Assembly (NCBI RefSeq): GCF_964656455.1
Contig: NC_135717.1
Coordinates: 153,687,793 to 153,751,792 of the forward strand
Direction of reading: 5' to 3'
Origin: Halichoerus grypus
Lineage: Eukaryota > Chordata > Mammalia > Carnivora > Phocidae
Length of the DNA stretch: 64,000 bases
The notes under the pieces: generated by a model
Databases searched by the model: none
The model's input: the letters and a program-made list of their open reading frames with translations, nothing else
What the model was told of the DNA's origin: nothing
Program-made: the position numbers and the translations under genes
Part shown: piece after piece, positions 1 to 11,666 of the stretch
Numbering within the stretch: position 1 is the first letter of the stretch
How the letters are laid out: the number at the start of each line of letters is the position of its first letter

Positions 1-99
1 AACATTATAAACAATGGTCAGATAAGTAAGGCAGCTCATGTCATCAAAACAGTATGGCAGCATTCTTTATTTAACAAATTTCTGTGGAATAGTTGGGGG

Positions 100-420
100 C
101 CTAATTACAATTTACAGGAGTGTTTCTATTCTACTAAGTTGAGCAGAGACCTGGATTCTAATCAAGACTTTGTCACTTATTATCAATGGATTTTAGATAA
201 GTTTTATGAGCCTCAGTTTCTCTGTTAAAAGTGGATGAATATAGGGGCGCTGGCTGGCTCAGTCGGTAGAGCATGAGACTCTTGATCTCAGGGTTGTAAG
301 TTCAAGCCCCATGCTGGGTGTAGAGATTACGTAAAAATAAAATCTTAAAAAAAAAGTGGATGATTATACCTACATCTTCAGGTTGCTATGAAAATTAAAT
401 ATCACACACATACATCTAGT
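100..420 (+). repeat. MIR, split by a SINEC
   Basis: MIR text (agcagagacctggattctaa, agcctcagtttctctgttaa) is broken at 244 and resumes at 356. Confidence 0.65.
244..355 (+). mobile_element. SINEC (short old form) in a MIR
   Basis: tRNA-like head and AATCTTAAAA tail. Target copies gtggatgaatata/gtggatgattata. It splits a MIR at about 120-420. Confidence 0.85.
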
Positions 421-575
421 TTAGCACTGGGCAAAAAAGTACATAATAAATGTTAATTCCTTCCACCTCTTCCTTACTGCCCCCATCCCCCAAACAGAAA
501 ATACTGAATTCATCCCTGTAATGTATTTTAAGCCAATAAACAAAAAGTAATCTGCATTTACTTTATACAGTTTTC

Positions 576-793
576 TTTTTTTTTTTTTAAGATTTTATTT
601 ATTTATTTGACAGAGAGAGAGAGCGTGCACGTACGTGAGAGAGCACAAGCAGGGGGAGTGGCAGGGCAGAGGGAGAGGGAGAAGTAGGCTCCCCACGGAG
701 CAGGGAGCTGGATGCGGGGCTCAATCCCAAGACCCCGGGATCATGACCTGAGCTGAAGGCAGACGCTTAACTGACTGAGCCACCCAGGAGCCC
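576..793 (-). mobile_element. SINEC
   Basis: Poly-T, AAGATTTTATTTATTTATTT, (GA)n and an antisense head; target copies begin tttata(c/g)ag. Confidence 0.92.
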
Positions 794-1239
794 TTTATAG
801 AGTTTTCCTAGGTAAATACATAATCAACAAATATCAACTAATGCTATTTAAATATGACCTTATCTATTAAAGGAAATACAGATTTTTCAAGCACATCTAG
901 GATCCTCTGGAGCCCAGGTGCCTTTAAGGGGCCCCTCTGGCATCCCCCTGGTGCTAAGGCATCTGCCTGGGCCTCTCCCTACAGCCCTAGGCAGCTTCTT
1001 AACCATCCTGAAGCCTTCTCCCAAGCCCTAGACCAAATGGAAACAATAAAGCTTTTTGCAGGGAAAAAAAAAATTCAAGATTTGCTTCTTCTGTTAGAGA
1101 AATCAATCTTGAGAATAAGTAACTAAAAGTAAACTACAATCCAATTAGGCAGGGGAATGTGAAGGCAGATGAAAAAACCTTGGAAAAGGTTTCACAGAAT
1201 TATTAGGTCATGATGATAGAGATGGGCCTTAACAATCTC

Positions 1240-1790
1240 ACAATATACATATATCAAAATTTTAAATGTACATACTTAGACTCAGCAATTCTACTTCCAG
1301 GAATTTATTCTTACAACACTTAAACAAATGAATGTGGATGTAGTTACAAGCGAGTCACTGCAGCATTGTTTCTAATAGCATAAGGTTGAAGGCAATCTAA
1401 ATATCAGTAGTGAAGTGCTTGAAAGAAGAATGATTCTTTCATACAGTGGAATATTGTGTTGCTATTAAAAAGAATGCTAATTTTTTTTTTTTAAATATAT
1501 TTATTTATTTGACAGAGAGAGACACAGCGAGAAAGGAAACACAAGCAGGGGGAGTGGAAGAGGGAGAAGCAGGCTTCCTGCGGAGCAGAGAGCCCGATGC
1601 GGGTCTCGATCCCAGGACCCTGGGATCACGACCTGAGCCGAAGGCAGACACTTAATGACTGAGCCACCCAGGCGCCCCATGAATGCTAATTTTTTTAATA
1701 AAAAAAAAACACAAACAAAAATTCAAACAAAGAAGAACGCTATAGATACATCCAACTTACCACTATGGAAAAATGGCCCATAGTTTTAAG
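1240..1790 (+). mobile_element. Old L1 fragment, split by a SINEC
   Basis: L1-type text (actcagcaattctacttcca, atacagtggaatattgtg) is broken by the SINEC at 1481. It lies in NDUFA12 intron 2. Confidence 0.55.
1481..1678 (-). mobile_element. SINEC
   Basis: Full antisense SINEC with target copies gaatgctaattttttt. Confidence 0.93.
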
Positions 1791-1920
1791 TAAAAATATT
1801 TCCATTTACAAACAACATACATAACATAATCCCATGAAATTAAAAAAAAAGGTATGTTGTTTATACAGTTATAAAGAAGCTCTTTGTACATTATGGAAAA
1901 CAGAGTCAAATCAAGTCTCA

Positions 1921-2083
1921 GGGCGCCTGGGTGGCTCAGTCGGTTAAGCATCTGCCTTCCGCTTAGGTCACGATCCCAGAGCCCCCAGATGGGGAGTCTG
2001 CGTCTCTCTCTCCCTCCGCTCCTTCCCCCAGCCCCTGCTCTCTCTCTAATAAATAAAATAAAAAATCTTAAAAAAAAAAAAAA
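1921..2083 (+). mobile_element. SINEC, internally shortened, NDUFA12 intron 2
   Basis: The head gggcgcctgggtggctcagt is intact. The body is short (163 bp). Target copies agtctca. Confidence 0.92.
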
Positions 2084-2131
2084 GTCTCAATCTCACTCTC
2101 ATTTATTTATACCAAAAAATACTGTACTCAC

Positions 2132-2225
2132 CAAAAAACTGCTTGTTGTCTTCATAGTATTTGTTTCCATATTTGTCTTCCCCCACTAAGGTACCAACCC
2201 TCACATCATTTGCCCTGTGAATATC

Positions 2226-2256
<31 letters not shown>

Positions 2257-3216
2257 GAGAAACATTTTACAATGATTCTTTGTTCAAAGCACAAAATACA
2301 GTGAGTATAACAACTTTCAGAAACAAAGTCTGCTGCATCGACTAGTAAAATGAGGAGATGTGGGGATGGTCACTAGTTGTACACTTCTAGCCTCCATCTT
2401 CAGGATCAAGCCAGCCACTGCGGAAAAATCAGCTTCAGGTAAGAACTCTAGAATCCCTGCTCAAGTCGCCCCCAGTACCATGTAGACACAGAGAAAGATA
2501 GAAAAGATAGATCGACTCTACGGATATGCTTAAAATTACACTAAATATATAGATGCAATATCTTCAAATTACAAGACTACTTTTATCTATTACTCCAAGG
2601 CCATGAAGCACTGCAGGTAGCAAAAAACCTCAGGAAATCTGAAAGCCAAAGTATTTCATCTTAAAATGATTCGAATGTCTCCAAGGCTTTCATTTGATTC
2701 TGGGTCTCCGATTCGGTTCCCGCGGACGATGCTGCTCCTCCAACTGAACCAATGTCAGGACTAGTAGGGGCCGTTACGATCATCTCCGCCAATGCCTTAC
2801 TAGTACAGAGGAGGAAACTGAAGGCCAGTGAAGGTAAAAACCTTCCCAAGGTCAGAGCGTAGGGCAAAGCTCACTACTCTCCAGAAAGCCGGGCAGGGGT
2901 GCAGCCCACACGCCCTCGACTCTTACTGTCTCTACAGCTGGCTCTGATCCTGTCTCAAGGAGACTCCTGGACACACACTTCGGCCTGGGGACGCAGGGCA
3001 GAGACTGGGCAGACTGTCCTTGACAAGAGCTGCGAATTCGCCAAGGGGATCCAAGCCCGGGACTCCTTCCAAGAAACCAGGTAACTCAAGTATAATCCCA
3101 GAGGCCAAGAGCATGGCTCTGGCCACCTACCTGAAGAAAACCCGTAGATAGCCACGGAGGCCGCCGTGGCCGCTGACCTGCTGCAGCCCGCGTTTCAGGA
3201 CCTGCAAGAGCTCCAT
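2132..3216 (-). CDS. NDUFA12: NDUFA12, exons 1 and 2 only (5' part; gene continues off the left edge)
   Basis: NDUFA12 is an accessory subunit of mitochondrial NADH:ubiquinone oxidoreductase (complex I), on the matrix side. Coding exon 1 is 3131-3216: ATG at 3216-3214, start [13 protein letters not shown], then [13 protein letters not shown], donor CAG|GTAGGT. Exon 2 is 2132-2214: acceptor CACAG|G, encoding [17 protein letters not shown] and NKQFF, donor G|GTGAGT. The Arg codon split across the intron joins in frame. Together they give about 57 of the roughly 145 residues usual for the family. The remaining exons must lie left of position 1. The order NDUFA12 then NR2C1 on the same strand matches mammalian gene order. 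Confidence 0.95.
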
Positions 3217-3315
3217 CTTGTCCCGTACGCCCAGCCTCCCGGGTACGACGCTCAAAACGCACCGGAGGAAGCGAACACTGCGCAGGACGGTACCCACCAC
3301 GAAAAGTTCCCGCTC

Positions 3316-3326
3316 GCGCACGCGCG
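3316..3326 (-). promoter_or_regulatory. NRF1-like site, NDUFA12 promoter
   Basis: GCGCACGCGCG matches the palindromic NRF1 pattern (C/T)GCGCA(C/T)GCGC. It lies about 100 bp upstream of the NDUFA12 ATG. Nuclear respiratory factor 1 is known to drive many respiratory-chain genes. Confidence 0.55.
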
Positions 3327-3349
3327 TAAGAAACGCGGGGATGGCTCTA

Positions 3350-3359
3350 CGCATGCGCG
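3350..3359 (-). promoter_or_regulatory. Second NRF1-like site, NDUFA12 promoter
   Basis: CGCATGCGCG is a palindromic NRF1-type core about 135 bp upstream of the NDUFA12 ATG and 24 bp from the first such site. Confidence 0.55.
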
Positions 3360-3419
3360 GAGCTAGAGCTTCTCTGCGCGACCACTTTACGGTTTGCCGG
3401 GAAACGCTCAGCTAGTTTC

Positions 3420-4329
3420 CCTGGGAAGCGAAGGCACGGTAATTACTAAGTTTTTAGGGGCTCTATTTGAAGTGCGGGGCATGTGGTAGAGAGTTCACCC
3501 AGACTAGGCTTCCGTAGGTGGAGGTTCCTCCTCGAGGGACCTCAGTGTCCTCCTCTAAAATGATTGGCTCAGACTACTTCAAAAAATCCTTTCTTGTCCT
3601 AGAAACAAGATACCATTAACAAATTCGATATTGAATACATTCGATATGAGTACATATACTAGTGTAGGTAGGAGAGCGAGGAGGATGTATAGAAAAGTGT
3701 AAGTTTAATATCTGCTCTCAAAGATTTAGTTGCAAAGTTAAAATTCAAAATTTAAACGCTTAAAAATTTATTAGAAAACTAAATCGTGCGTGTTACTTAA
3801 AATTTTTAAATAATAAAGGATATTAAATGAATATTTCAATTTTCCAGTGTCTATTTTATTTTACATAGTATGCTTTAAAACTTGTGTTTTTGTTTCGTTT
3901 TGTTTGTGTGTGTGTGTGTGTGTGTGTCCTTCCAATTTATTTGACGAAAAAAACTGCAGTTTCTCCAGTAGAGTGTTCCACAGTCTGGATTTTGTTGATC
4001 ATGTCCCTGTGTTCCTCTATCCCCTGTATTTCCTGTGTATTTGTAGTTAATTACACCTAGGTGCTTGCCCAGATTTGTGTTTTTTTTTTTTTATGTTGTT
4101 AGGTATATTTTATAGGTGATGGTATCTTCCCATCAGGAAGCATACATGGTGTGTTTCACTTTTTGTGATTTTTAGCAGACATTGGTGAGCATTGCCTAAA
4201 TAATTTCATTTTCTTCTTCATTAGTCACAATTGTTAAAGAGACACTTCCCTTCAACTATCTGGTTCCTGATACACAGTTCATATAGAAAAGGCAGGATGG
4301 GTGCTTGATTCTCTCTTTTATTTAAGTAT
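3420..4329. other. Intergenic, between NDUFA12 promoter and the repeat block
   Basis: AT-rich apart from the TG microsatellite. No exon or RNA gene seen. Confidence 0.6.
3903..3928. repeat. (TG)n microsatellite
   Basis: About 12 TG units between NDUFA12 and the repeat cluster to its right. Confidence 0.9.
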
Positions 4330-4790
4330 TCTAGCATCTTTTTTTTTCTTTTGTGGCAAAAAACACAACATAAAATGTACTATCCTAACTATTCTTAAGT
4401 GTATAGTAGTGTTAACTATATGCACATTGTTGTACACCAGATCTCTAGAGCCTTTTCATCTTGCAAAACTGAAACCCTATATGCACTGAACCACCATAAC
4501 ATTTCACTTCAGATAGTTGCTATAAGTGGAACCATGCAGTACTTGTCTTTTTGCAACTAGCTTATTTTACTTAGCAAGATGTCCTTAAGTTTCATCCAGG
4601 TTGTAGCTATGACAGGATTTCCTTCTTTTTAAAGGCTGAATAATATTCTATTGCATGTATATATCACATTTTCTTCCTCCATGCATCTTTTGATGGACAT
4701 ATTGGACATTTTAGGTTGCTTCTACCTCTTGGCTAATGTAAATAATGCTGCAATAAACAGGGGAGTACGAATATCTCTTCCAGATTCTGT
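4330..4790 (-). mobile_element. Old L1 3' end fragment
   Basis: Antisense L1M-type sequence: gctgaataatattctattgc, taaataatgctgcaataaac and similar. Confidence 0.7.
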
Positions 4791-4889
4791 TTTCCAATCT
4801 TTTGGATGGATCCCCAGCATATCTTGTGTTTTCTGCTCTAGACATGCTATCAGCAGCTATTTCTCTAAGGATCCCTTCCCTAGGATTTT

Positions 4890-5265
4890 TTGTCTGTTCA
4901 AATCTCAGCTCTGTCACTTACTAGTTGTACTGGGCAAGGTGCTTAGCCTCATTTTACTCATTTGTAAAATGGGGTTAATAATATTACCTAGGGCGCCTGG
5001 GTGGCTCAGTTGGTTAAGCGACTGCCTTCGGCTCAGGTCATAATCCTGGAGTCCCAGGATCGAGTCCCGCGTCGGGCTCCCTGCTCAGCGAGGAGCCTGC
5101 TTCTCCCTCTAACCCTCCCCCCTCTCATGTACTCTCTCTCTCATTCTCGCTCTCTCAAATAAATAAATAAATCTTAAAAAAAAAAAAATTACATTATGGG
5201 ACCATTGTGAGGATTAAATAAGAAAAGGTACATAAAATCCTTAACCCACTGCCTGGTATTGTAAG
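4890..5265 (+). repeat. MIR, split by a SINEC
   Basis: The MIR core (cactagttg-type text, ctcatttgtaaaatggggtt) resumes after the SINEC at about 5189 with tgtgaggattaaataagaaa. Confidence 0.75.
4991..5188 (+). mobile_element. SINEC in a MIR
   Basis: Full SINEC that splits a plus-strand MIR (4890-5260). Confidence 0.93.
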
Positions 5266-5339
5266 TACACAACAAACATGAGTTGGATAAATTACTTCTT
5301 AATAATAGAAGAGGCATATGTCTTCTTGAATAAATTTTT

Positions 5340-6640
5340 CAGACTACTTTGATTTCCTGTTCCAATTTTGATCAATTGTCTTTAGGCCTGATGAACAGCT
5401 ATTATTATTCATGCTTCTATATGAATGAGTCTTGGATCCTGCATATTTTTCTTTCTTAGAATTCTGTCATTTGTTTGCTTGTTTCTGTTTTGTTTGTATT
5501 TGTTTTGGTAGAGTACCTTTTTTTTAATGTGTGTAGGAAATAAAATTTCCTTCTTTTTTTTTAATTTCCCTCTTGACTGATCATTTGCAGGGACATAGAA
5601 TTCTAGGCTCAAAACGAATTCTAGAGCATGGAATTCTCATAGAACTTTGAAAATATTGCTCCATTACCCTCTAATATCTAATATCATTGGTAGAAATCTT
5701 TCTGCCAATCTAATGCAGTTGACCCTTGACCAACACAGGGATTAGAGGCACTGACCGCCCCCCACACGGTTGAAAATCCATGTATAAATTTTGACTCCCC
5801 CAAAACTTAACTACTAATAACCTGTTGACCAGAAGCCTTACTGATAACATAAACAGCCAGTTAACACAAGTTTTGTATGTTACAAGTACTATATACTTTA
5901 TTCTTACAATGAAGTAGGCTAGAGAAAAGAATGTTAAGAAACCCATAAGGAAAATAAATTTACAGTACTGTATTGTAAAAAATCGGCATTTAAGTGGACC
6001 CATGTAGTTCAAACCTGTGTTGCTCAAGGGTCAACTAGATTTATTCCTTTGCAAGAAACTTGTTTCTCAGATTTTTCTGTTTGTTTTTAAAGTTCTGAAA
6101 TTTCATGTGGACTTATCTTGGGCTTTTTCCGGTTGATCCTTGTTGGAATTCAACACCATCTTTAAATTTGGAGATGTGTCGTTGTTAGTTGTAGAAACTG
6201 TTCTTTTGATAATTTCCCCCTCTCCATTTCTGAAATCTGGATATTAGGTGAACATTTGTCCTTCTGGATTCATCTTCTGTATTTTTAAATTTTACCTGCA
6301 TATTTTCCATTTCTACCTTTGCATTTTGCATTCTGAGCCACTTCTTCACCTTTATGTACCAGTTCACTCATCTGTTCCTTATGTGGGTATGGTCCAGTCT
6401 TGATAGATTTTTTTTCAATTTCAACATTATTCTATTTGATTTCTTGATCCCTGGTTGCTCTTTTGTCATAGTACCCAGTTCTGATTTTTGTCACTAACTT
6501 GATATTAGTATTATTATTACAGAGCCAAAGAAACCTAAAGGCACACGCAGAATCCAGATAATACTGTCCTCATGTGAACAAAAATATTGCCAGAAATCTT
6601 AATTCTGTCTTTTGCAATCTAATTTGCTGTTTAGCTCTTC
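5340..6640 (-). mobile_element. Old L1 ORF2 fragment, split by a Tigger element
   Basis: Antisense L1-like sequence on both sides of 5716-6037. The junction reads on as ccaatcta/gatttattcctttgcaaga. Confidence 0.5.
5716..6037. mobile_element. Tigger-like non-autonomous DNA transposon
   Basis: Inverted ends are cagttgacccttgaccaaca and ttgctcaagggtcaacta. The internal sequence (tgactcccccaaaacttaac) matches a common mammalian Tigger-derived MITE. It lies inside antisense L1 sequence. Confidence 0.8.
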
Positions 6641-6883
6641 CATTTTTTTCTTTTTAAAAATTTAATACATTTAGTATACATACCTGGTCGAAAGAATCAT
6701 ATAGGTCTGCTTCCTGATCCGATTTCCAACTCCCAAGATCAGTCTGGGAATTGTTTCAACCCTTTAACTGCTTATTTTGGTATTCACTAACATAATGCTA
6801 GATTACATTATTTCTAGATTTTTAAAATTTTAGGTATTATCTGACTTCCCAACATAGAAGATGAGGATTTCACTCTTTGACAC

Positions 6884-6901
6884 CACACACACACACACAC
6901 A
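6884..6901. repeat. (CA)n microsatellite
   Basis: About 8-9 CA units in intergenic DNA. Confidence 0.85.
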
Positions 6902-7249
6902 TTCATGTTCCATTCTCCTAATATAAGTTCACTGAATTTTTTGGTACATATCTATTTAAAGGCCAATTTGTGCTTACAACCTCTGAAGAACTTATTCCCT
7001 TCTTCTAGATACAGGAAATTGTGGCATTCTGAGGGTCTAAGACCACCTAATTTTTTCTATTTAAGGATCATTTTCTATCAAATATTGTGAAATATATATA
7101 TATGTGTGTATTTAATCTTAAGAGTCTACAACTGAGCCTAAGCGAATACTATCTGTGACAGATTGTTTTCCAAAAATGGCCACAAAAAAATTCTGGTTCG
7201 CTACACTGTTCCAGAATTTTGCCACTCTCCCATCAAGAAGTATAGTTTA

Positions 7250-7447
7250 GGGGCACCTGGGTGGCTCGGTGGGTGAAGCCTCTGGCTCTTGGTTTCCACT
7301 CAGGTCATGATCTCATGGGTTGGGGGACTGAGCCCCAAGTTGGGTTCTGTGCTCCGCCAGGAGACTGCTTGAAGATTCTCTCCCTCTGCCCTGCCCTCCA
7401 CTTACACGCATGTGCTCTCTCTCTCAAATAAATAAATCTTAAAAATA
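7250..7447 (+). mobile_element. SINEC
   Basis: Full element with a diverged head. Confidence 0.9.
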
Positions 7448-7517
7448 AGTATACTTTATCTTCCTCTGAATTTGAGAGGCCTTTGTGTCTGTCTCAATGA
7501 AGAAGCAATGATGCTTG

Positions 7518-7726
7518 TTTTTTTTTTTTAAGCTTAATTTGAGAGAGAGAGCACACATGTGAGTGGGGGGATGGACAATGAGAGAAGGAGAGAGAGAATC
7601 TCAAGCAGACTCCTCAATGAGCGCAGCCCAGAGCCCGATGCAGGGCTCAATCCCAGGACCCTGAGATCATGACCTGAGCTGAAATCAAGAGACGGATGCT
7701 TAACCGACTGAGGCCCCATGTGCCCC
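7518..7726 (-). mobile_element. SINEC
   Basis: Full antisense element, target copies near tgcttg(g)tt. Confidence 0.9.
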
Positions 7727-8055
7727 AATGGTGCTTGGTTTCTTAGTGCTATTCTCTGAACGTGTGCTCCCTCCCCCAAATTCATGTTGAAATCCTAACC
7801 CTCAAAGGTGCTAGTAGGTGGGGGCTTCCGGAGGTGTTTAAGTCATGAGGGTGGAACCCTCATGAGTGGGATTAGTGCCTCTAAAAGAGGCTCCAGAGAG
7901 ATCCTTAGCTCTTTCCATCATGTGAGCACACTGCAGAAGTCAGCAGCCTGCAACCCACGGTCAGGAAGTCACCTGAACTTGACCATACTGACACCCTGAT
8001 CTTTGACTTTTCAGCCTCCAGAATGGTGAGAAATAAATGTTCCTTATAAGCAACC

Positions 8056-8729
8056 TGTTGTCAAAAACCAACCTCTGTGCTCCAGAGCCGGAACAACCCA
8101 AAGACAGAATTTGGAGACGAAGAGGAACGCTAGTTTTATTACTTTGCGGGGCAAAGGAGGCTGCAGCAGGCTATCGCCTTCAAAACTGCAGACCCACCCG
8201 GGGTAAGGCTGAGGGGTTTTATAGGAAAATACAGGATCTGGGTGGTTTTTTGGTTTTGTTTGTTTTTAAAGATTTTGTTTATTTATTTGACAGAGAGAGA
8301 GTGAGAGAGCACAAGCAGGGGAGAGAGGCAGAGGGAGAAACAGGCCCGACTCTGGGATCAAGACCTGAGCAGAAGGCAGATGCTTGATCAACTGAGCGGC
8401 CCAGGCGCCCCCCCGGGCGGTTTTCAGAGGAATCTGGTACATGCTGCCAAACACAAACGTTTAGTCATGTCTTCAAGGTGGTCTCACGACCAGCGCCCGT
8501 GCTGGCCATCTGAGTCTCATTACTGAGTATACACTGAGGTCAGCAAAGATATCAGTATAGATACTGAGTTCTCGGAACAAAGGATTCTACAGAAAAATAA
8601 GCAAAGGGGAGGAGGAGGCTTCAAGAAGGAGGAAGAGAAAAATTTGTTCAGTTTTAAGCCAAGGTTTGCTGAAGCATTAGTGTATTCATCTTAATTTCTA
8701 TCCATCTTTACGTTTCTATAGCGGTTTCA
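8056..8729 (-). mobile_element. Solo LTR-like element inside a MaLR LTR
   Basis: It has TG...CA ends, an antisense poly(A)-like TTTATTA at its centre, and a SINEC insertion (8250-8414). Flanks caacc (8051-8055) and caccc (8730-8734) look like a 5-bp target duplication with one change. It has no coding sequence. Confidence 0.55.
8250..8414 (-). mobile_element. SINEC inside an LTR
   Basis: A shortened antisense copy within the LTR at 8056-8729; target copies gggtggtttt/gggcggtttt. Confidence 0.9.
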
Positions 8730-9059
8730 CACCCAGTCTGTGGTGTTTTGTATAGCAGCCCAAATGGACAAAGACACTGAGGCTAGGTTAGAAGACTATC
8801 TGGCTTCCATCTGTCTCTGTCTGTCTCTCTCAACACTCATCCCAATAGCCACATGGAAATTACCCTTTATTTCTCATGAAAGGAGCCCATGTCTGTAGCT
8901 GAATAGTTTTCTTAGCCTTCTTCCAGCCCATATAAGTTTGAAGGGCCAAAAGTCTCTTTATTTTGCACTGTTGTGTATCTTTTAGTCCAAAATGCTACAA
9001 TTGTTTTAACTTCTTACAATTTCTTGTGTCAATTTATAAACAACTTCATTAGATGAAGA

Positions 9060-9385
9060 CCCATCAGGAAATCTTGTCAGGGTAAGCTCTTCTCTACACT
9101 GAGATTCTCCGGAGGCTGCTGAGATATATCCTTTCCCAAGAACGGCTGACATATTTCTGGTCTTCATGCTCTTCCAGATGTTTGCTACTCTGGCACAGCA
9201 AACAGCTGCTATCAACCTCCAGATGTGTGTGATTCCAAAAATTCCAACCCCCCTTGAGCTGCTTGGTGCAGAAAAGCTGTCCATGCCAAGCTCCGTCCTC
9301 ACTGTAGATTCATGAGAGTAACAAATGTTATTTTAAACCACTAAGCCTGAGTGGTTTGTTACTAAGCAATAGAATTTGTACCAAA
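9060..9385 (+). mobile_element. Probable MLT-type LTR fragment
   Basis: It ends with taaaccactaagcctgagtg and gtttgttactaagcaatag, typical of MaLR LTR ends. Confidence 0.45.
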
Positions 9386-9499
9386 TAGAGTGCTATTAAT
9401 ACTTTGAAAGCCCCTTGTATGTCCCTCCCTGTTTGTATCTTCTTACTCTTCCAGAAGTAACTAGAATTCTATATTAAGTACTTGTAATTCCCTTGCTTG

Positions 9500-9614
9500 T
9501 TTTTTTTTTTTAAGTTTTTTACCTAAGTGATCTCTACACTTGACATGAGGCTTGAACTCATGACCCTGAGATCAGGAGTTCCATGCTCTTCTGATGGAGC
9601 CAGCCAGGCACCCC
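9500..9614 (-). mobile_element. Old short SINEC
   Basis: Diverged short form with target copies ccttgctt. Confidence 0.8.
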
Positions 9615-9689
9615 TTCCTTGCTTTTTAAGTTAATTTCACCACATACATAAGTACCTCTCAACAATATATTTTATTTACCTGTTTTCAG

Positions 9690-10010
9690 TAAACAGGTTA
9701 AATCATACTTTTGGGCTTGCTTTTTCATACATGACTTCTGGATTCATTGATGTTGGTATTTTATTCCTTTTTTGGGGTTACATAATACCCCATCGGGTGA
9801 CTACACTGCAATTTACCTATCCATTCTCCTGTCAATGGGTATTTGGAGGTTTTTGTTGTTGTTGTTCTTACAGTGCTGACATGAACACTTTTGTATGCCT
9901 CCTGGCACATGTTAAAGAGTTTTTCTAGGGTAAAATAGCAGATTTGTGCACATTATACTTTACTATGTAATGTTAAATTACTTTTGAGATGCTTGTATCA
10001 ATGGACACTA
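9690..10010 (-). mobile_element. Old L1 3' end fragment
   Basis: Antisense L1M-type sequence, for example atccattctcctgtcaatgg and gtgctgacatgaacactttt. Confidence 0.6.
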
Positions 10011-10447
10011 TCTTCAACACACATCCCGCTGTTCCACATACTCTACACTTGTTATCCCCAGACTTTCAGATATTATCATTCTAGTGTGTATCTGCCTCCT
10101 TAATAGACTTTCAATAAATCCCTTTATATCCTCTTCCAAAGTAGATGTTGTAATACTAAAGCATTCTGGAGGATCTGTCGGGCAAATCAGGCTGCTTCCC
10201 AGCTTTCCCCACTGCAGGCTAAGTCAACCTTCTCAGGTTTGCTAATAAGATGACCACCACTAATGTGTTTTCCAGCTTTCAAAATTTTGTGGCTTTATTT
10301 CTCTCCCATTATTTTTGTCTCTGAGATAATGCCTTAAACAAATTCTTTGGCTGTTTTAATGATATTTAAGGAGGGAGTTAGAATTAAATGTGTCAGCAGC
10401 ATGATCTTCCACCGTGGATAGATTTTTAAAATTTCAGTAAGTTTTTT

Positions 10448-10623
10448 GGGGTGCCTAGGTGGCTCAGTTGGTTAAGTGTCAGATGAGCTCATGATCTTGG
10501 GGTCCTGGGGATCAAGTCCCATGTTTGGCTCTGCACTCAGCAGGGAGACTGCTTCCCCTCTCCCTCTGCCCCTCCCCATGCTTGTCTTCTCTCTCTTTAA
10601 AATAAATAAATTCTTTAAAAAAA
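10448..10623 (+). mobile_element. SINEC
   Basis: Head ggggtgcctaggtggctcag and tail aataaattctttaaaa. Confidence 0.9.
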
Positions 10624-10904
10624 TTCATTATTTCTATATGTTGTTTTGGCTTGTTTTTAAAGTTTGGTCTTTTCTGCTGTTCCTGTTCCTTGCTTACTTT
10701 TTGATTCCGTTTTTTTCCTTAAAACCTATCATATACATTTATAATCTGGATGTGGCCATTTCTGTATCTCATATTGTCTTTCGGAGTCTTTATGTGCTGC
10801 TTATTTTGGACTCGTTCAAGTGGCTTGTTTCCTTGTGAATTTAATAATTTTGTGAGCTCATATATGGGTGAGCTTAATCTGGGACAGCCTTGAGGTTCTA
10901 AATC

Positions 10905-11114
10905 AGGGGCCAGCAACCTATGCCCCAAGGGCAGTTGGGTCCATTACCTGCTTTTGTAAATGTTCTACCAGACCACAGCCAGGCCCGTTCATCAGGTACT
11001 GTCTGTAACTCCTTTGCACTACAATAGCAGATCTGAGTACTTGCTAGACCGTGGATGGCCCACAAAGTAAAAAGTACTTACTTTCTGCCCTTTACAAAAG
11101 AGTGTGCCAACTTA
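10905..11114. mobile_element. hAT-type DNA transposon fragment (MER-like)
   Basis: The left end caggggccagcaacctatg and right end agtgtgccaactta frame a diverged element with ggcccacaaagt-like internal sequence. Family assignment is tentative. Confidence 0.45.
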
Positions 11115-11379
11115 TCTAAATTATGGATATTTGCTCCAGAGACGATGTATATTTGCTTCTGCCAGGACCAGAGATGGGGGGGGATCTCATGACCTGCACC
11201 AAACTTACCCTTCCTTGAGAACTCACGCCAAACTTATGAGCCCAGTAATAGAAAAAAAAGGCCTTCACAGTACCTATTCCACTATATTGCTAGAAGCAGC
11301 TATATAATATATTCTCTTTGACTATATTGTTCTGATTTTAAGACAGTATGGATCTTTTTCATTTAAAGGGTGGATTCTT

Positions 11380-11580
11380 GGGGTGCCTGGGTGGCTCAGT
11401 TAGTTAAGCCTCCGACTATTGATTTCAGCTCTGGTCTTCGTCTTAGAGTCCTGGGATCCAGCCCTGATTAGGGCTCCACACTCAGCGGGGAGTCTGCTTG
11501 AGATTCTTTCTCTCCCTCTGCCCCTTCCACCACTCTAGGCAGGCTCTCTCTCAAATAAATAAAAAAATATTTTTAAAAAA
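11380..11580 (+). mobile_element. SINEC
   Basis: Full element with target copies gggtggatt/gggtggatc. Confidence 0.93.
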
Positions 11581-11666
11581 GGGTGGATCCTATCAACCTA
11601 GAGACAGACACATGTCCTTTTATGTAACTTTTCTTGTATTATTTAATAATTTCCTTACCTCAAGTC

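Larger units (their letters stand above)
3120..3420 (-). promoter_or_regulatory. NDUFA12: CpG-rich promoter of NDUFA12
   Basis: This 300-bp block is rich in CG dinucleotides, in sharp contrast to the AT-rich surroundings. It covers exon 1 and the sequence upstream of the ATG. No TATA box is seen. Confidence 0.75.
7746..8787 (+). mobile_element. ERVL-MaLR LTR (MST/MLT type), split
   Basis: The LTR body (ccaaattcatgttgaaatcc, tcatgagggtgg, cctccagaatggtgagaaat) runs to 8055. Its end (cagtctgtggtgttttgtat) resumes at 8730, after an inserted LTR. Confidence 0.75.

Noticed and set aside
244..310. tRNA-like sequence with A- and B-box character.
   Set aside because: It is the tRNA-derived head of a SINEC, not a tRNA gene. 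The same applies to all other SINEC heads.
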